Shown piece after piece: positions 41,060-50,975 of a DNA stretch of 64,000 bases. The notes beneath the pieces are model-generated. The model saw only the letters and a list, made by a program, of their open reading frames with translations. It had not been told where the DNA came from and did no database searches. Source of the DNA: Cladophialophora immunda. Taxonomy: Eukaryota > Ascomycota > Eurotiomycetes > Chaetothyriales > Herpotrichiellaceae. Each line of letters opens with the position of its first letter. Position 1 is the first letter of the stretch. The stretch spans positions 1,693,704-1,757,703 of the forward strand of contig NW_015622544.1 of the NCBI RefSeq assembly GCF_000835495.1, given 5' to 3'. The position numbers and the translations under genes are program-made.

Positions 41060-43900
41060 TCATATAAATCGAAAACTCCCTCTTCGGCTATCTGGGGGTC
41101 TCTTCAATCCACCCTTTTCAACACCAATGCGTTGCCGCTCGTCTAGCGACCACCCTGGTTGCTTCGCATCGGCCCTGAACTCGCTGTTCCTCACATTTCC
41201 TCGTGAATGTGAGACGGGATTAAACGGTAACGGTGGTGAAGATTGGGAGCTGCTCTTAGCCGGCCACTGTTCGGTTTCTGCTGTTGCTGCTACTTCTTCT
41301 GCGGAGGGATTTTCGTCCTCCAAGAAGCTGTCGGAGGAGGTGACAGAGTCAAACTGCCCACTGCTCGCAATGCTGTGGTGCGTCCTCAATACGGATGTAT
41401 CTCTCTGACAAGGGGTCACCAGACTACCCATTCGTGCAGGTTCCTGAGCCCCGGGATCAAGACCAGACCACCTTGGCCATGTATGGTCGGGAGATGCTTG
41501 GACGTCCATCTCTTTGGATCCTCTAGCCATCGGTGTGGATGTCGGCACGTCTCTCTCTGAAAGCGTTGCGCCATTTCTGGGCCACTTAATTCGCGGCGAG
41601 ACCAGTGTCCGTGCCGAGCCTGCATTTGAAAACCTTGAAGACCCTTCTAATCTGGCCCGTGCACGTTCCGTATGCCATTTCTGGCGTTGCTCCTCAAAGG
41701 ATAGAGATTGACTGTCATCTTCCGGGACAATTCGCAGAACGGGAACTGACTTCTTAGTCTGAGATCCAGTTCTGGCGGTGGTGGTCCTGTTCACTGGGGG
41801 CGCAGGGAATGAATCCAACACCAGAGTAGTCCTTCTGTGGTCACTCAATGGGTTAGATGCCCAGCTATCTCGCCGAGACGTCTCATTAAGACCAGTATCA
41901 AGAGGGACAAGGATACCGGCACCATGTCCAGCCCCGCTCCTCCTGTCCGGCAACCCGACCACCTGTGGCACCGGACTTGCATGGACAGTGGTGATCGAAT
42001 CCCTCTGTTGGCTGTGCAAGCCTGCTGCCGATAATATGCTGTGTGTTGGTGGAAGTCTGGGCAGCGATAGTCTCAGGCTGGCAGGCAAAGGCCCCAATGC
42101 CGGACCTCTCGCTCTGTCAAGTTCTTCAGCAGCCTCAGGCTGGGCAGCCAAAACGCTGCTAGACGTGAGAACTTGTGAAGTGCGGTGCTGCGAAAGGGGA
42201 TGCAGACGTCCTGTGTCCGATAATCTCTGCCTAGAGTTCTTGAAAGAATCGTTAAACCATACAGGAGTCACGCTCAGCGCATCAGGAGAGGCGGTGTCCC
42301 GATTGTTAGGTAGATGGCCAGTAGTTTCTGCAGCTAGTGCTGGTTGGTTAGACGGTCCATTTAAATGCCCACCGGCATGTTGGGGGCTCTCTGCGATTGA
42401 GGGTTCGTTGGTTTCTCTTTTCTTCCTTCTCCTAAGAACACAAAGAATCAGAAAAGCGGCAACTAATGTTCCGACAACAGAAAAGACAGAGGCCAGTGCA
42501 ACATGCAGCACATGGCTTTTCGATATGTTGCCATTCAGAGAACTCGTTGCTCGCTCAGATGCTTTGCTCGTGTCACTAGCTCTGGAAACTGTTGGTGGCT
42601 CCGTGGGATGCGTTGGTATCGTTGCGGTGACAAAGGGATTCCGAAGTACTTGTAAAATCACCTCTCCCGTACCATCAGTTGATGCATTTGCAAATGTGAT
42701 AGAGACACTAAGTGTCTGTGGGGATAGGTTTTGAGGCACTAACCCTGACAGAGCCCAGGTCTGAGGATTAAAATTAAGCCAGGCCGATGCGTTGCCCAGA
42801 GCCGCGATAGCTCGGACCCAAGGAGAGGAGGACGGGGTGATCTCGTTGTATGAGAAGTATTCCCCGGCTGTAACATTGACGATGCCTATGATCCCGAGAG
42901 GAACGCTTGAAGCTCCAGTATTCTCGAGAAAGACGGTCGCATTGGCAACGTCTTGATAAATATCTGTGACAGTGATGGTGACAGTGGTGCTGGCTGAGCC
43001 ATCAGAGGTACCACTCAGAGACAATTGTTCTCGGTCTAGCTTGGCCCATGCCGGAACGCTCGCTTCTACGTTCAGAATCTGATCGTCCGTGACCGGTCCT
43101 CCATCGAGTGTAATCAAGGGCCGGAGTGGCAAAGTCTGAAAATGAGCACCAGTGGAGACTTGGACATTTTGAGATGCGGTTGAAAATGCCAGGATCCTGC
43201 GGCTAATAACAATTTGAAAGTCAATGGTCAATTCTGCAAATCCAGGTACATTCGAAGCAATAAGTCTTAAGCCGTACGTTTGGGATCCAGCCAAGGGGGA
43301 CACCAACGCAGGGGTTGTGCCCGAGAACTCGAGCAGAGATTCATCGAACTGCACCCACGGAGGCAGAGGGGTATTGTCGGCTGAAACTGCGTAGTATTTT
43401 GTATCAAACGTTGCGCCACTGAAGATATGCCTTCCGAAGCCAACATGAAACGGCTGCTGTGGGTGCGCAAGCAACGAGTTGGGCGGCGAAATGAGATTGC
43501 TTTGCTCGAGCTGAGGCAACAGAGGTGAATTGAGCTTCAAAGTGGGGGACCCGACCACAACAAAGGTGACGCTCGTTGACAATTGCCCTGTCGAGTCTGA
43601 AGCGACCAATTGCAATGTCGTAGTGCCTACATCGCTTAGGGTTGGAACTCCTCGAAACTGGCGAGAACCGCTGTCAAGACCAAGCCACTTTGGTCCATGT
43701 GTAATTGTGTAGGAGATCTGGGGGACACTCGAAGTGAACGTGTTGGCGGAGAATGCAAAGTTGTACGGCTGCGACACATACGCAACGGGCGGAATTTGAG
43801 AATTGAGCGGAAAAGCGAGCTCTGGTAGGGCTGTGACAAGATCGAGTATTACAGAGAGCAAAACCGCCAACAAAGGCTTGCTGATCTGTGTGAGATACAT
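41060..43900 (-). CDS. AXL2: Axl2-like axial budding pattern protein (cadherin-like, type I membrane)
   Basis: A 946-aa intron-less frame. An N-terminal signal peptide (about 1-24, KPLLAVLLSVILDLVTALP) precedes an extracellular part with dystroglycan-type cadherin-like (CADG) repeats. The first is at about 25-120 (VAYVSQPYNFAFSANTF, KWLGLDSGSRQFRGVPT). The second, at about 140-250, has PPWVQFDESLLEFSGT. Two further ones follow. A single transmembrane helix at about 485-510 (ASVFSVVGTLVAAFLILCVL) is followed by the basic stop-transfer RRRKKR. The roughly 430-residue Ser-rich cytoplasmic tail is probably phosphorylated. Architecture and length match yeast Axl2 (823 aa) and filamentous-fungal homologues involved in septation and conidiophore development. 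It acts at the plasma membrane. Confidence 0.88.
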   Translation of the reverse strand: MYLTQISKPLLAVLLSVILDLVTALPELAFPLNSQIPPVAYVSQPYNFAFSANTFTSSVPQISYTITHGPKWLGLDSGSRQFRGVPTLSDVGTTTLQLVASDSTGQLSTSVTFVVVGSPTLKLNSPLLPQLEQSNLISPPNSLLAHPQQPFHVGFGRHIFSGATFDTKYYAVSADNTPLPPWVQFDESLLEFSGTTPALVSPLAGSQTYGLRLIASNVPGFAELTIDFQIVISRRILAFSTASQNVQVSTGAHFQTLPLRPLITLDGGPVTDDQILNVEASVPAWAKLDREQLSLSGTSDGSASTTVTITVTDIYQDVANATVFLENTGASSVPLGIIGIVNVTAGEYFSYNEITPSSSPWVRAIAALGNASAWLNFNPQTWALSGLVPQNLSPQTLSVSITFANASTDGTGEVILQVLRNPFVTATIPTHPTEPPTVSRASDTSKASERATSSLNGNISKSHVLHVALASVFSVVGTLVAAFLILCVLRRRKKRETNEPSIAESPQHAGGHLNGPSNQPALAAETTGHLPNNRDTASPDALSVTPVWFNDSFKNSRQRLSDTGRLHPLSQHRTSQVLTSSSVLAAQPEAAEELDRARGPALGPLPASLRLSLPRLPPTHSILSAAGLHSQQRDSITTVHASPVPQVVGLPDRRSGAGHGAGILVPLDTGLNETSRRDSWASNPLSDHRRTTLVLDSFPAPPVNRTTTARTGSQTKKSVPVLRIVPEDDSQSLSFEEQRQKWHTERARARLEGSSRFSNAGSARTLVSPRIKWPRNGATLSERDVPTSTPMARGSKEMDVQASPDHTWPRWSGLDPGAQEPARMGSLVTPCQRDTSVLRTHHSIASSGQFDSVTSSDSFLEDENPSAEEVAATAETEQWPAKSSSQSSPPLPFNPVSHSRGNVRNSEFRADAKQPGWSLDERQRIGVEKGGLKRPPDSRRGSFRFI

Positions 43901-44156
43901 TCAAGTGATCAACCGGAAGTCCGAAATCATTCTGCAATGGGCGAACTCGAGGCTTTGGCTGAGTGTTGTCAAAGAGCATTTGCAGAAACGAAGATTTCCG
44001 TCGCAATTGCAGACGCGGTCTGCGCGAGATAACGCGGTCGCGAGCATTTTATGATGTTCTCGAGGGGTTGGTCGACAGTCGAAGAAATTGATGGTGCCTG
44101 CAAGGGATAACTCTGCGCGAGAATGTGAAAACCCAACATCCAAGGAGACCTCGACG

Positions 44157-44681
44157 TCAAGGCTGCGAAACTCGGACCATTTTGACTCCATTCTTACCGG
44201 GGGAATAGTAGTCATTGACAATTTCCTGCACCACAAAACCACATTTAGAGTAGAGGCATTGAGCGATTATATTTGATTCGTCGACCCATAGATCAATCGC
44301 GCGACAAGACCAGCATTTGGAGTCCTCGATGACCTTCTGTAACAATAAGCTACCTATACCCTGCCCTCTTGCCGCCGGCGAGACACAAACTTTGTGTAGC
44401 AGGAGGCGATGGTTCCACTTCACCGCAACAGCATAGGCGACGACGGGCGAACATCTTGCTTGGTCGGAGAGTCCGACAACCACTTCCATGTTGCGCTGCT
44501 GGAGAACTCTGTCGTCAAAGGGAAGCGCTTCATGAGAAGCAAATGCCTTGCGTTCCAGACTCTTCATCTCTTGTAGGATGCGTGGGATAACAGAGCGAGG
44601 CAGTTGCCGGAGGTTGTGGAAAAGAGGTGTATTTTGGCACGAAGCATCGTCACGAGGACTTGTTGCTGCCTTGCCGGACAT
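44157..44681 (-). CDS. GNAT-family N-acetyltransferase
   Basis: 174 aa from the ATG at 44681; the frame is open upstream but without an ATG. The Gcn5-related fold is visible. VAYAVAVKWNHRLLLHKVCV (strands 3-4) is followed by the acetyl-CoA pyrophosphate loop SPAARGQGIGSLLLQKV (motif A, R/QxxGxG). WSCRAIDLWVDESNIIAQCL then YSKCGFVVQEIVNDYY form motif B. The loop sequence and the Tyr-x-x-x-Gly-Phe segment indicate an active enzyme. The N-terminal 65 residues are a variable extension. The acceptor (protein, amine or antibiotic) cannot be deduced. It is divergent from the MOZART1 gene with about 350 bp between starts. Confidence 0.85.
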   Translation of the reverse strand: MSGKAATSPRDDASCQNTPLFHNLRQLPRSVIPRILQEMKSLERKAFASHEALPFDDRVLQQRNMEVVVGLSDQARCSPVVAYAVAVKWNHRLLLHKVCVSPAARGQGIGSLLLQKVIEDSKCWSCRAIDLWVDESNIIAQCLYSKCGFVVQEIVNDYYSPGKNGVKMVRVSQP

Positions 44682-45031
44682 GATTATGCCAGGAGTCTCC
44701 AACAGCGTGAAGTCGCAGTGATGGGTGCAGCAACCGTCCTGGACCAACGCACAAATCGAAGGAGGTGGCAGGGCAGGTTGCGCAGAAGAAGTCAAGTCAG
44801 TTCCAGTCGTGCAAGTCGTTGTCGCTCTGTGGCTTGGCCGAGTTAGTTTCGACCTGCTAAAGCAGCGTGTTTTTCGCTGGTACTGCCAGGAGTTTCGCTG
44901 TTCGCACTGCAGTGTTCTCGACGCGTTTCGAACAAACTCCCCCTGCTGTTTACTACTTTCATCAAGACTCGAACTTCCGATATATCAGACCCCAAGTTCG
45001 AGTTTCGGCCATTTCCCGTGCAATAGCCAAC
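44682..45031. promoter_or_regulatory. divergent promoter region GNAT / MZT1
   Basis: A 350-bp interval between divergent start codons. No specific sites are recognised. Confidence 0.4.
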
Positions 45032-45352
45032 ATGCCTGCAACCAGCGATAAGCGGGAAAAGGCTCGAGAAGTTGTTGATATTCTCGAAGAAATATCAATT
45101 CTCTTGGTAGGTGATGATCACTCTCGTGTGCTTGTCTCTCACAATAAAGGCAGAATACACAGCTCGATCGGACACAGCTGTCGCTTTGTGTTTCCCTCGT
45201 CGAGAACGGGGTCAACCCAGAGGCTTTAGCGGTAAGTTGAGGACTCAGACTGGTTCACAAGGAGACCAGTGCTAAGTGGTTTTGAGACCGCCATCAAAGG
45301 ACTACGACAAGAAACCCAGGATTTACAACCAGAGTCTGGACTATCTGAATGA
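45032..45352 (+). CDS. MZT1: mitotic-spindle organizing protein 1 (MOZART1 / Mzt1)
   Basis: Three tiny exons: 45032-45106, 45154-45231 and 45287-45352; 72 aa. All junctions are phase 0. Introns are 47 nt (GTAGGT...GGCAG) and 55 nt (GTAAGT...TTGAG). The assembled protein reads [20 protein letters not shown], then [38 protein letters not shown] and QETQDLQ. This matches MOZART1 nearly end to end, including the hallmark [17 protein letters not shown]. Mzt1 binds the N termini of gamma-tubulin complex proteins and activates microtubule nucleation at spindle pole bodies. No exon exceeds 26 codons. The second acceptor (GAG) is less typical, but the product it gives is in register with relatives. 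Confidence 0.92.
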
Positions 45353-46567
45353 ATCTGCTCCGTCGCAACGTGCCATCTGCTTGAGGGTGTAGTATCAGGG
45401 TGTTGGCCAGAGTACTGCCTTGTCCCCAAAAATCAGCATCGTATTCATGTCTCGAATTCGGTTCCACTCCTCTGTTCCATACCGGCGGGCTTCCGCCATG
45501 AGAAAGAAGGATGCTACTGCTGAACACGGTGGAAAAAGCAACTGGCACGAGACGCATGTTCATATGGCATTTCGGGAATGTCTGGCGATGCGATGCGACA
45601 CGCCTTCATGCATGTTCCTCAGCCCCAATGTATGGTGTAGCGCCAAAACTTTTCGAGTCCACGTGACTGCAACGGCTTTGGTTGTTTCTAGTTTCGGGAG
45701 AAAATCCTCTAGCAGTGACGCGTAAGATCCGTATGGGTTGCGCCCTTGCGCCTCGTCAGACGGAGTGGCACACCCAATGGGTTTTTGGCAGCACATGGGG
45801 CACCGAAACAGGGCCAGGCAGCGATGGCACACTGCGAATGCTCAACCAGCTGCATCCTGTGCGAGCCGTCTACCACTTCTCATGGCAGGTTAGCCTGATG
45901 CCTGTCGCCGTTCCAGATGACGAATTGCCGCCGAGGAAGAAAGGGCATCAGGACGCGTTGTTTCAAAAAGATGTGGTCATGCATGACGTTGCTGGAGTGT
46001 TTGGTGGGTGCTGCGAGGGCGACGATCTCAGGGTGGCTGAGGCGCCAATCAGAGGCCCATGCCGCAGCCTTAGGGGCCTGACTGGCACCCGTGGCGCCCA
46101 AATAAAGGCTTAGGGAGCCCTGGGAGGAGGCTAGTGAAGGCTGGGGATGCCCAATCCACTCTAGGGGCCTGGTAGTGCCTGGCTTTCAATGGCTCCGAGA
46201 CCTGCACCAACCCACTATTGTTGCCATTGTGGAATCCAAGCTCCATGTCTCGCTGGCCGGATGCCCTGTTTTTCTCACCCACCCCAGCCAGATTCTGACC
46301 ACACCGATCAAGATTCTGTTGTCATGGCCTCTTCTTTGACGCAAGTCCCCCAATGTACGACCCGATTTGAGGCTGAGAGCAAACGACGAGACGGGTCGTC
46401 CTACATTTAACGGGCCCATCAGCACTGCCCTGGACTTGTCACTTGCACAATCAAACCCGTGCTGCGTACTTGTATTTCTGCTGCAGGGCCCAGACAGTCG
46501 TTCTTTTTCTAGAAATCCATTCGTTTTCCTGCAAAGAACCATCCTCTCCCACAAGATCCTTTCCAAG
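45353..46567. other. 1.2-kb gap, unrecognised frames
   Basis: Minus-strand frames at 46101-45880 and 45832-45560 have mildly coding-like codons. They could not be joined into a gene, and they show no known motif. The SUR7-family promoter occupies the right end. Confidence 0.4.
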
Positions 46568-47541
46568 ATGCGGTTGTCTTCCCTCCTTACACTGGCATGT
46601 GCCATAACAGCTTTCGTTCTTTCCATCCTCTGTCTGCTTGCTGGCGATAAAAGGACGTTTCTGCAAGATACGGAAATATTGACAGTAAGCATATCGCCTC
46701 GTCAGGGCTTATTGGTGCATTATATATTGACGGAACAAAGCTCAACATCTCCCGGCTCGGTCATGGGAGTCTATTTGATACCTCTAGTGGCGACAGCGGC
46801 TTGCTCTCCAGCTTGAGCAGCACCATTCAGCAGGATATCAACGACATCATTGGCGATGCAACCACTGATATTGCCTCGCTGCTGGGCCTACCCGACTTCT
46901 TCAATGTCCATGTCACAGACTACTGCCAGGGCACGTATTCACCCAACTCCACGGTACACCATGCCAAACAAAATGTGACCGAATGCTCCAACTCGACCCT
47001 GGGCTTTCACTTCCAGCCTACCAAGATTGTCCAGGATCTTCTGCCGGCTGGCATCACCTTGGATGACATTCACTGGCCAAGCGACATAACCGATGCCGAA
47101 CACACCATCAAAGTTGTCAGCCGCATCATGGTGATCTTCTACATCATTGGGATAGTCTTGTCGGGTGTCGCAATGTTCACTGCTGCCGCCGGCATATTTA
47201 CCAACGGGCGACTATCAGCGTTCTTCAACTGGTTGGTAGATTTGGTAAGTTCTTCTCTTCCTGGTGACGACGCCGAATTGTGTTAATCATGATCTTTGTA
47301 GCTTGCGTTCATCATGCTCGGTGTCGCCTCCGCTGTAGCAACGGCCGTGATGGTCATTGCGACCAACCGAATCAACAAATACACAGATCAGATCGGCATC
47401 GCTTCGACCAAAGGGGGGAAATTCCTTGCCATAACATGGGCGGCCACAGCAGTCATGCTGCTGGCATCGTTTGTGTCTATTGTGCAATGCTGTGTAGGGC
47501 GACCAAGACCCAAACGATATAGCGCGAAAGATGGATACTGA
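46568..47541 (+). CDS. SUR7/PalI-family four-span membrane protein
   Basis: Three exons: 46568-46684, 46741-47244 and 47302-47541; 286 aa, introns 56 and 57 nt. The topology is typical of the SUR7 family. A first helix (LLTLACAITAFVLSILCLLA) is followed by a large extracellular loop with N-glycosylation sites and the family cysteine pair (TDYCQGTY, VTECSNSTLGFHF). Three further helices follow: MVIFYIIGIVLSGVAMFTAA, LAFIMLGVASAVATAVMVIA (restored across the last intron) and ITWAATAVMLLASFVSIVQC. The short C terminus is basic. Relatives mark eisosomes/MCC domains or act in pH sensing (PalI/Rim9). The lack of a long tail argues against PalI. Confidence 0.87.
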
Positions 47542-48354
47542 GACTGTGAGGTGCCTGATGCATATTGGTATAGGACTTTGAGGTTGTGGATGACAGCAAG
47601 CCACCACCATGGCGCACGACTTGTACATGTTTCCAGTGGCGTATCAGTGGCGCCAGAACCACCAGCACCAGACTTGGATGATAAGTAGTAATGATTGGGT
47701 TGCAGTGCTATCGAGAATGTTGCACAAAGCTACCACACTTTCTTCTTTCTTCTTGCGTGGGAGGATGGCCGCCGTGGTCAACCAACGTGTATGACGTAAT
47801 GAGGTGGTCGACAAAGTTGCGCCCCAAATCGGCGCCCTTTATTTACACCCCCCAGCGACCCCCATGGGAGCCCGGGTTTGATATAGCTTCTGCACCAATG
47901 GTCCCCTCGAACCAATTAGGTGTCGTTGACTGGTCGCTATTTGACCTCCCGGTGACGCACTGGCACGCGGGGCTCGAAGCTTTGGCTCGTTGAGCTACAA
48001 TAAACTAGCCGCTGTGCCTCACCTCTGGCATCCCACTCGGTCCATTTTCTTGTTGACCGCTTCCAAACCCATATATCTTCTCTTACACCTCCCAATTTTT
48101 CTGCCCAACTTTTCTTCTCACAAGCACTGTCATTCTCCTACCTTGTGCCGTACCCTTTATCCATCTGCTTTGAGCTTTCAGAGCGTCTGCGTTCCAGACG
48201 AGACCTGTACGTACATCCCAACCCAACCCAACCTATCGGAGCGGTGTCGTTATCACCGCGCCAGCTTTGGACAGGAACATCACTGACTTTGGGCAGCAAA
48301 TTTCGACAGTTCCTCTGACCACTTTCTCAAGCACCGGATATCCCCTCATCCACC
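47542..48354. promoter_or_regulatory. upstream region of mannitol-1-phosphate dehydrogenase
   Basis: About 800 bp ending in a CT/CA-rich leader (48060-48354) with many pyrimidine tracts, common upstream of strongly expressed fungal genes. A donor-like GTACGTAC near 48208 and an acceptor-like TGGGCAG near 48296 raise the possibility of a 5' leader intron. Confidence 0.45.
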
Positions 48355-49524
48355 ATGGTTGGCAAAGCCGTCCACTTCGGCGGTGGTAACATCGGCCGTG
48401 GTTTCATCGCGGAGCTGCTCCATGAGACTGGCTATGAAGTCATCTTTGTCGATGTTGTCGACGATCTCATCAACCGAATCAACGCCTCCAAAACATACAA
48501 GATTACTGAGGTCGGTGAAGAGGGGGAGAAGAGCAAGGTCATCACAAACTACCGTGCAATCAACTCAAAGTACAACATGGACGAGGTTGTGCAGTGCATC
48601 GCTGACGCCGACATTGTCACCTGTGCCGTCGGTCCCAACGTTCTCAAGTTCATTGCTAAGCCGATTGCTGATGGCATTGCGGCACGTACAAAGTCCAAAC
48701 CTCTTGCTGTCATCGCCTGCGAGAACATGATCAACGCCACCGATGCCCTCAAGGCCCTCATCACCGACGAGAAGAACATGAAGCCCGAGGTTCTCAAGGA
48801 TCTTGCTTCCAAGGCCGAATTTGGAAATTCTGCTATTGACAGAATCGTCCCAACGCAGCCTCCGCATGCCAACCTCGACGTCGTCATCGAGAGCTTCTAC
48901 GAGTGGTGTGTTGAGACCACCGGTTTCAAGTCGGGCCATCCAGACGTCAAGGGCATCCACTGGGTCGATGACCTCGAGCCATACATCGAGCGCAAGTTGT
49001 TCACTGTGAACACCAGCCACGCTACTGCCGCATACTTTGCCTACTACAAGGGTATCAAGACCATCCATGAAGCCATGGCAGATCCCGAGATCCGACAAGA
49101 AGTTCACGAGGCTCTGGAAGAGACCGCGCACCTCATCAGCGGAAAACACGGCATCACCCCGGAGGAGCAACAGCAGTATGTCGATACCATCATCTCTCGC
49201 ATTTCCAACCCTCACCTTGAAGATGTCCCCGTCCGCGTCGGACGTGCCCCTCTCCGAAAGCTTGGTCGCAAAGAGCGCTTCATTGGTCCTGCTGCTCAGT
49301 TGGCCGAACGTGGCTACGATGTGACGGCCCTGGTCCGTGGCGTGGAGATGGCTCTTCGATTCCAGAACGTGGAAGGTGACGAAGAGAGCAAGGAATTGGC
49401 ACATATCATGAGCACCATGAGTCCCGAGGAAGCAACCACCAAGCTCACTGGTCTCGAGCCAAGCCATCCTCTCTACCCCAAGATCCTGGACAAGGTCAAG
49501 ATCGTCCAGAACGAGAAGAAGTAG
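48355..49524 (+). CDS. mpdA: mannitol-1-phosphate 5-dehydrogenase
   Basis: A 389-aa intron-less frame, full length for the fungal enzyme (about 388-391). It converts fructose-6-phosphate and NADH to mannitol-1-phosphate, the entry to mannitol, a carbon store and stress protectant. The N-terminal Rossmann domain opens with [41 protein letters not shown] and [14 protein letters not shown] are conserved. The catalytic segment is [20 protein letters not shown], with the Lys-x8-Asn-x3-His pattern of long-chain mannitol dehydrogenases. The C-terminal domain has [16 protein letters not shown]. It should be cytosolic. Strong codon bias agrees with high expression. Confidence 0.96.
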   Translation: MVGKAVHFGGGNIGRGFIAELLHETGYEVIFVDVVDDLINRINASKTYKITEVGEEGEKSKVITNYRAINSKYNMDEVVQCIADADIVTCAVGPNVLKFIAKPIADGIAARTKSKPLAVIACENMINATDALKALITDEKNMKPEVLKDLASKAEFGNSAIDRIVPTQPPHANLDVVIESFYEWCVETTGFKSGHPDVKGIHWVDDLEPYIERKLFTVNTSHATAAYFAYYKGIKTIHEAMADPEIRQEVHEALEETAHLISGKHGITPEEQQQYVDTIISRISNPHLEDVPVRVGRAPLRKLGRKERFIGPAAQLAERGYDVTALVRGVEMALRFQNVEGDEESKELAHIMSTMSPEEATTKLTGLEPSHPLYPKILDKVKIVQNEKK

Positions 49525-50891
49525 ACTTGACTGGCCTCTGCTTGCGACCGATGCAGTCGATTGTTACGAGACACGCGAGAGGTGTCGGTGGGGTTCCATG
49601 GAGACGGGGAAGGGATGGTCCTTCCGCTACTTTGCAGGATTCGAAAAGCACACTTCTCAGATAGACTTCGCACGAACAGCGCCACGAGTATTTTGATAAT
49701 CTGAGCGCTGTGGACCAAATTCAACGTCAGATCATACAGTCCACTGAAACCCCGTTTCGTCGTAGCGTCTTGGACTAGAAATCAACGGGGCGTTCGAGTC
49801 ATTGGTGCCCCTCTCTGAGTTGTGCTTGAATCGCCGTTGATGCTCCACGGGGCGAGCAAGTCATTATTGGCCCTGCGAGAGAAACCAGATCAACGGAGAC
49901 ATAGCCGACGGAGGAGCGCCATCCCAGGACATGGTTAGGTTTGCACCCGGTTTCCACTCGGCGGGTATGGCTCTGCTAAAGGTCGAAGCGGACAGATCTT
50001 TCGTGTCTGAAGCGTTCTACCACGAGGAGAGATTTGACCACTTTCCCATGTCCACGAGACTGCTGTGAGCAGATGTCAAAAAATAAGTAGCACAGGCTGT
50101 CGTGACCAGGGTTCTGTAAGGGGACCACGGCCACTTGTATAGACCACCCTGGGGGAACAGTGGTATCCTACGGGCTACCAATATCTGATCTAGCTACCAC
50201 CCTTCTCGCTATCCCGAGAACGCGTCTATGCTTAGAGAGGCTCTGGGGTTTACAAGCTCGGTACCCTCCGGTGGCCCCCAATGTTTACGAGTATGCGCGA
50301 GCCAGTCTTTCTTAGACAAGCCATGAGAGAGGGCACAGATCCAGCAAATCACAGATGGGAGATGGCACGGAGATGCAAAGATGCCTTGACAGGCGTCATG
50401 ATTGGTTCGATGCACCGTGGCTTGGGAAAGCCCCGTTGCTTGGGCGTCCCCCATCTGCATGGTGTCACTCAACCTCAGCCCAAAGCCGGGGGCTTGTCGA
50501 GTCAGATCCCCTATCCCAAGAGATCGACGCGAGAGACCCTCCTCTGGGACCGACCAGAGTGCCAGAGCGAGGATCAAAGTCCCCCTTAGTCTCGGCTACC
50601 GCGTGGTCGAATCGCCATCACACCTCAACCGTTTACACCAATGGCATCTGCGGGAGGGGCGACTCCGGAGGCAATGGGTCTTGATTATCCTCTCCGGGCC
50701 CGTATCTGGAGGGGTCCTTTTTTCCCGCGGCGTGTCTTGTCATACGAGTGCTGGAACTGTGGCTTTTGCACGCCCATGGCGGGGAATGGCTGGAAGCTGG
50801 CAGAGGGTGGGGTCACCAAGGGAATAAATTTCCACTCCAAGCCCCTTGGTCACTCCTCCTGCCCGGCTTACCACAAGCTCGAGGCGTGATT
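49525..50891. other. 1.4-kb gap without a supportable gene
   Basis: Open frames up to about 140 codons (50402-50827 +, 50209-50577 -) lack motifs and overlap. The right part is the promoter of the Zn2Cys6 factor. Confidence 0.5.
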
Positions 50892-50939
50892 ATGGATCGA
50901 AGACCACCACAGTCATTGCTTCCGAGCACCAGCAATAGC

Positions 50940-50975
<36 letters not shown>

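Noticed and set aside
41778..42734. 318-codon plus-strand open frame
   Set aside because: It is antisense to the AXL2-like gene, without motifs, and arises from that gene's codon bias.
45880..46101. Minus-strand frame with mildly coding-like codons
   Set aside because: No start context, partner exon or recognised domain; left as unannotated gap.
48565..49467. 300-codon minus-strand frame
   Set aside because: Reverse shadow of the highly biased mannitol-1-phosphate dehydrogenase gene.
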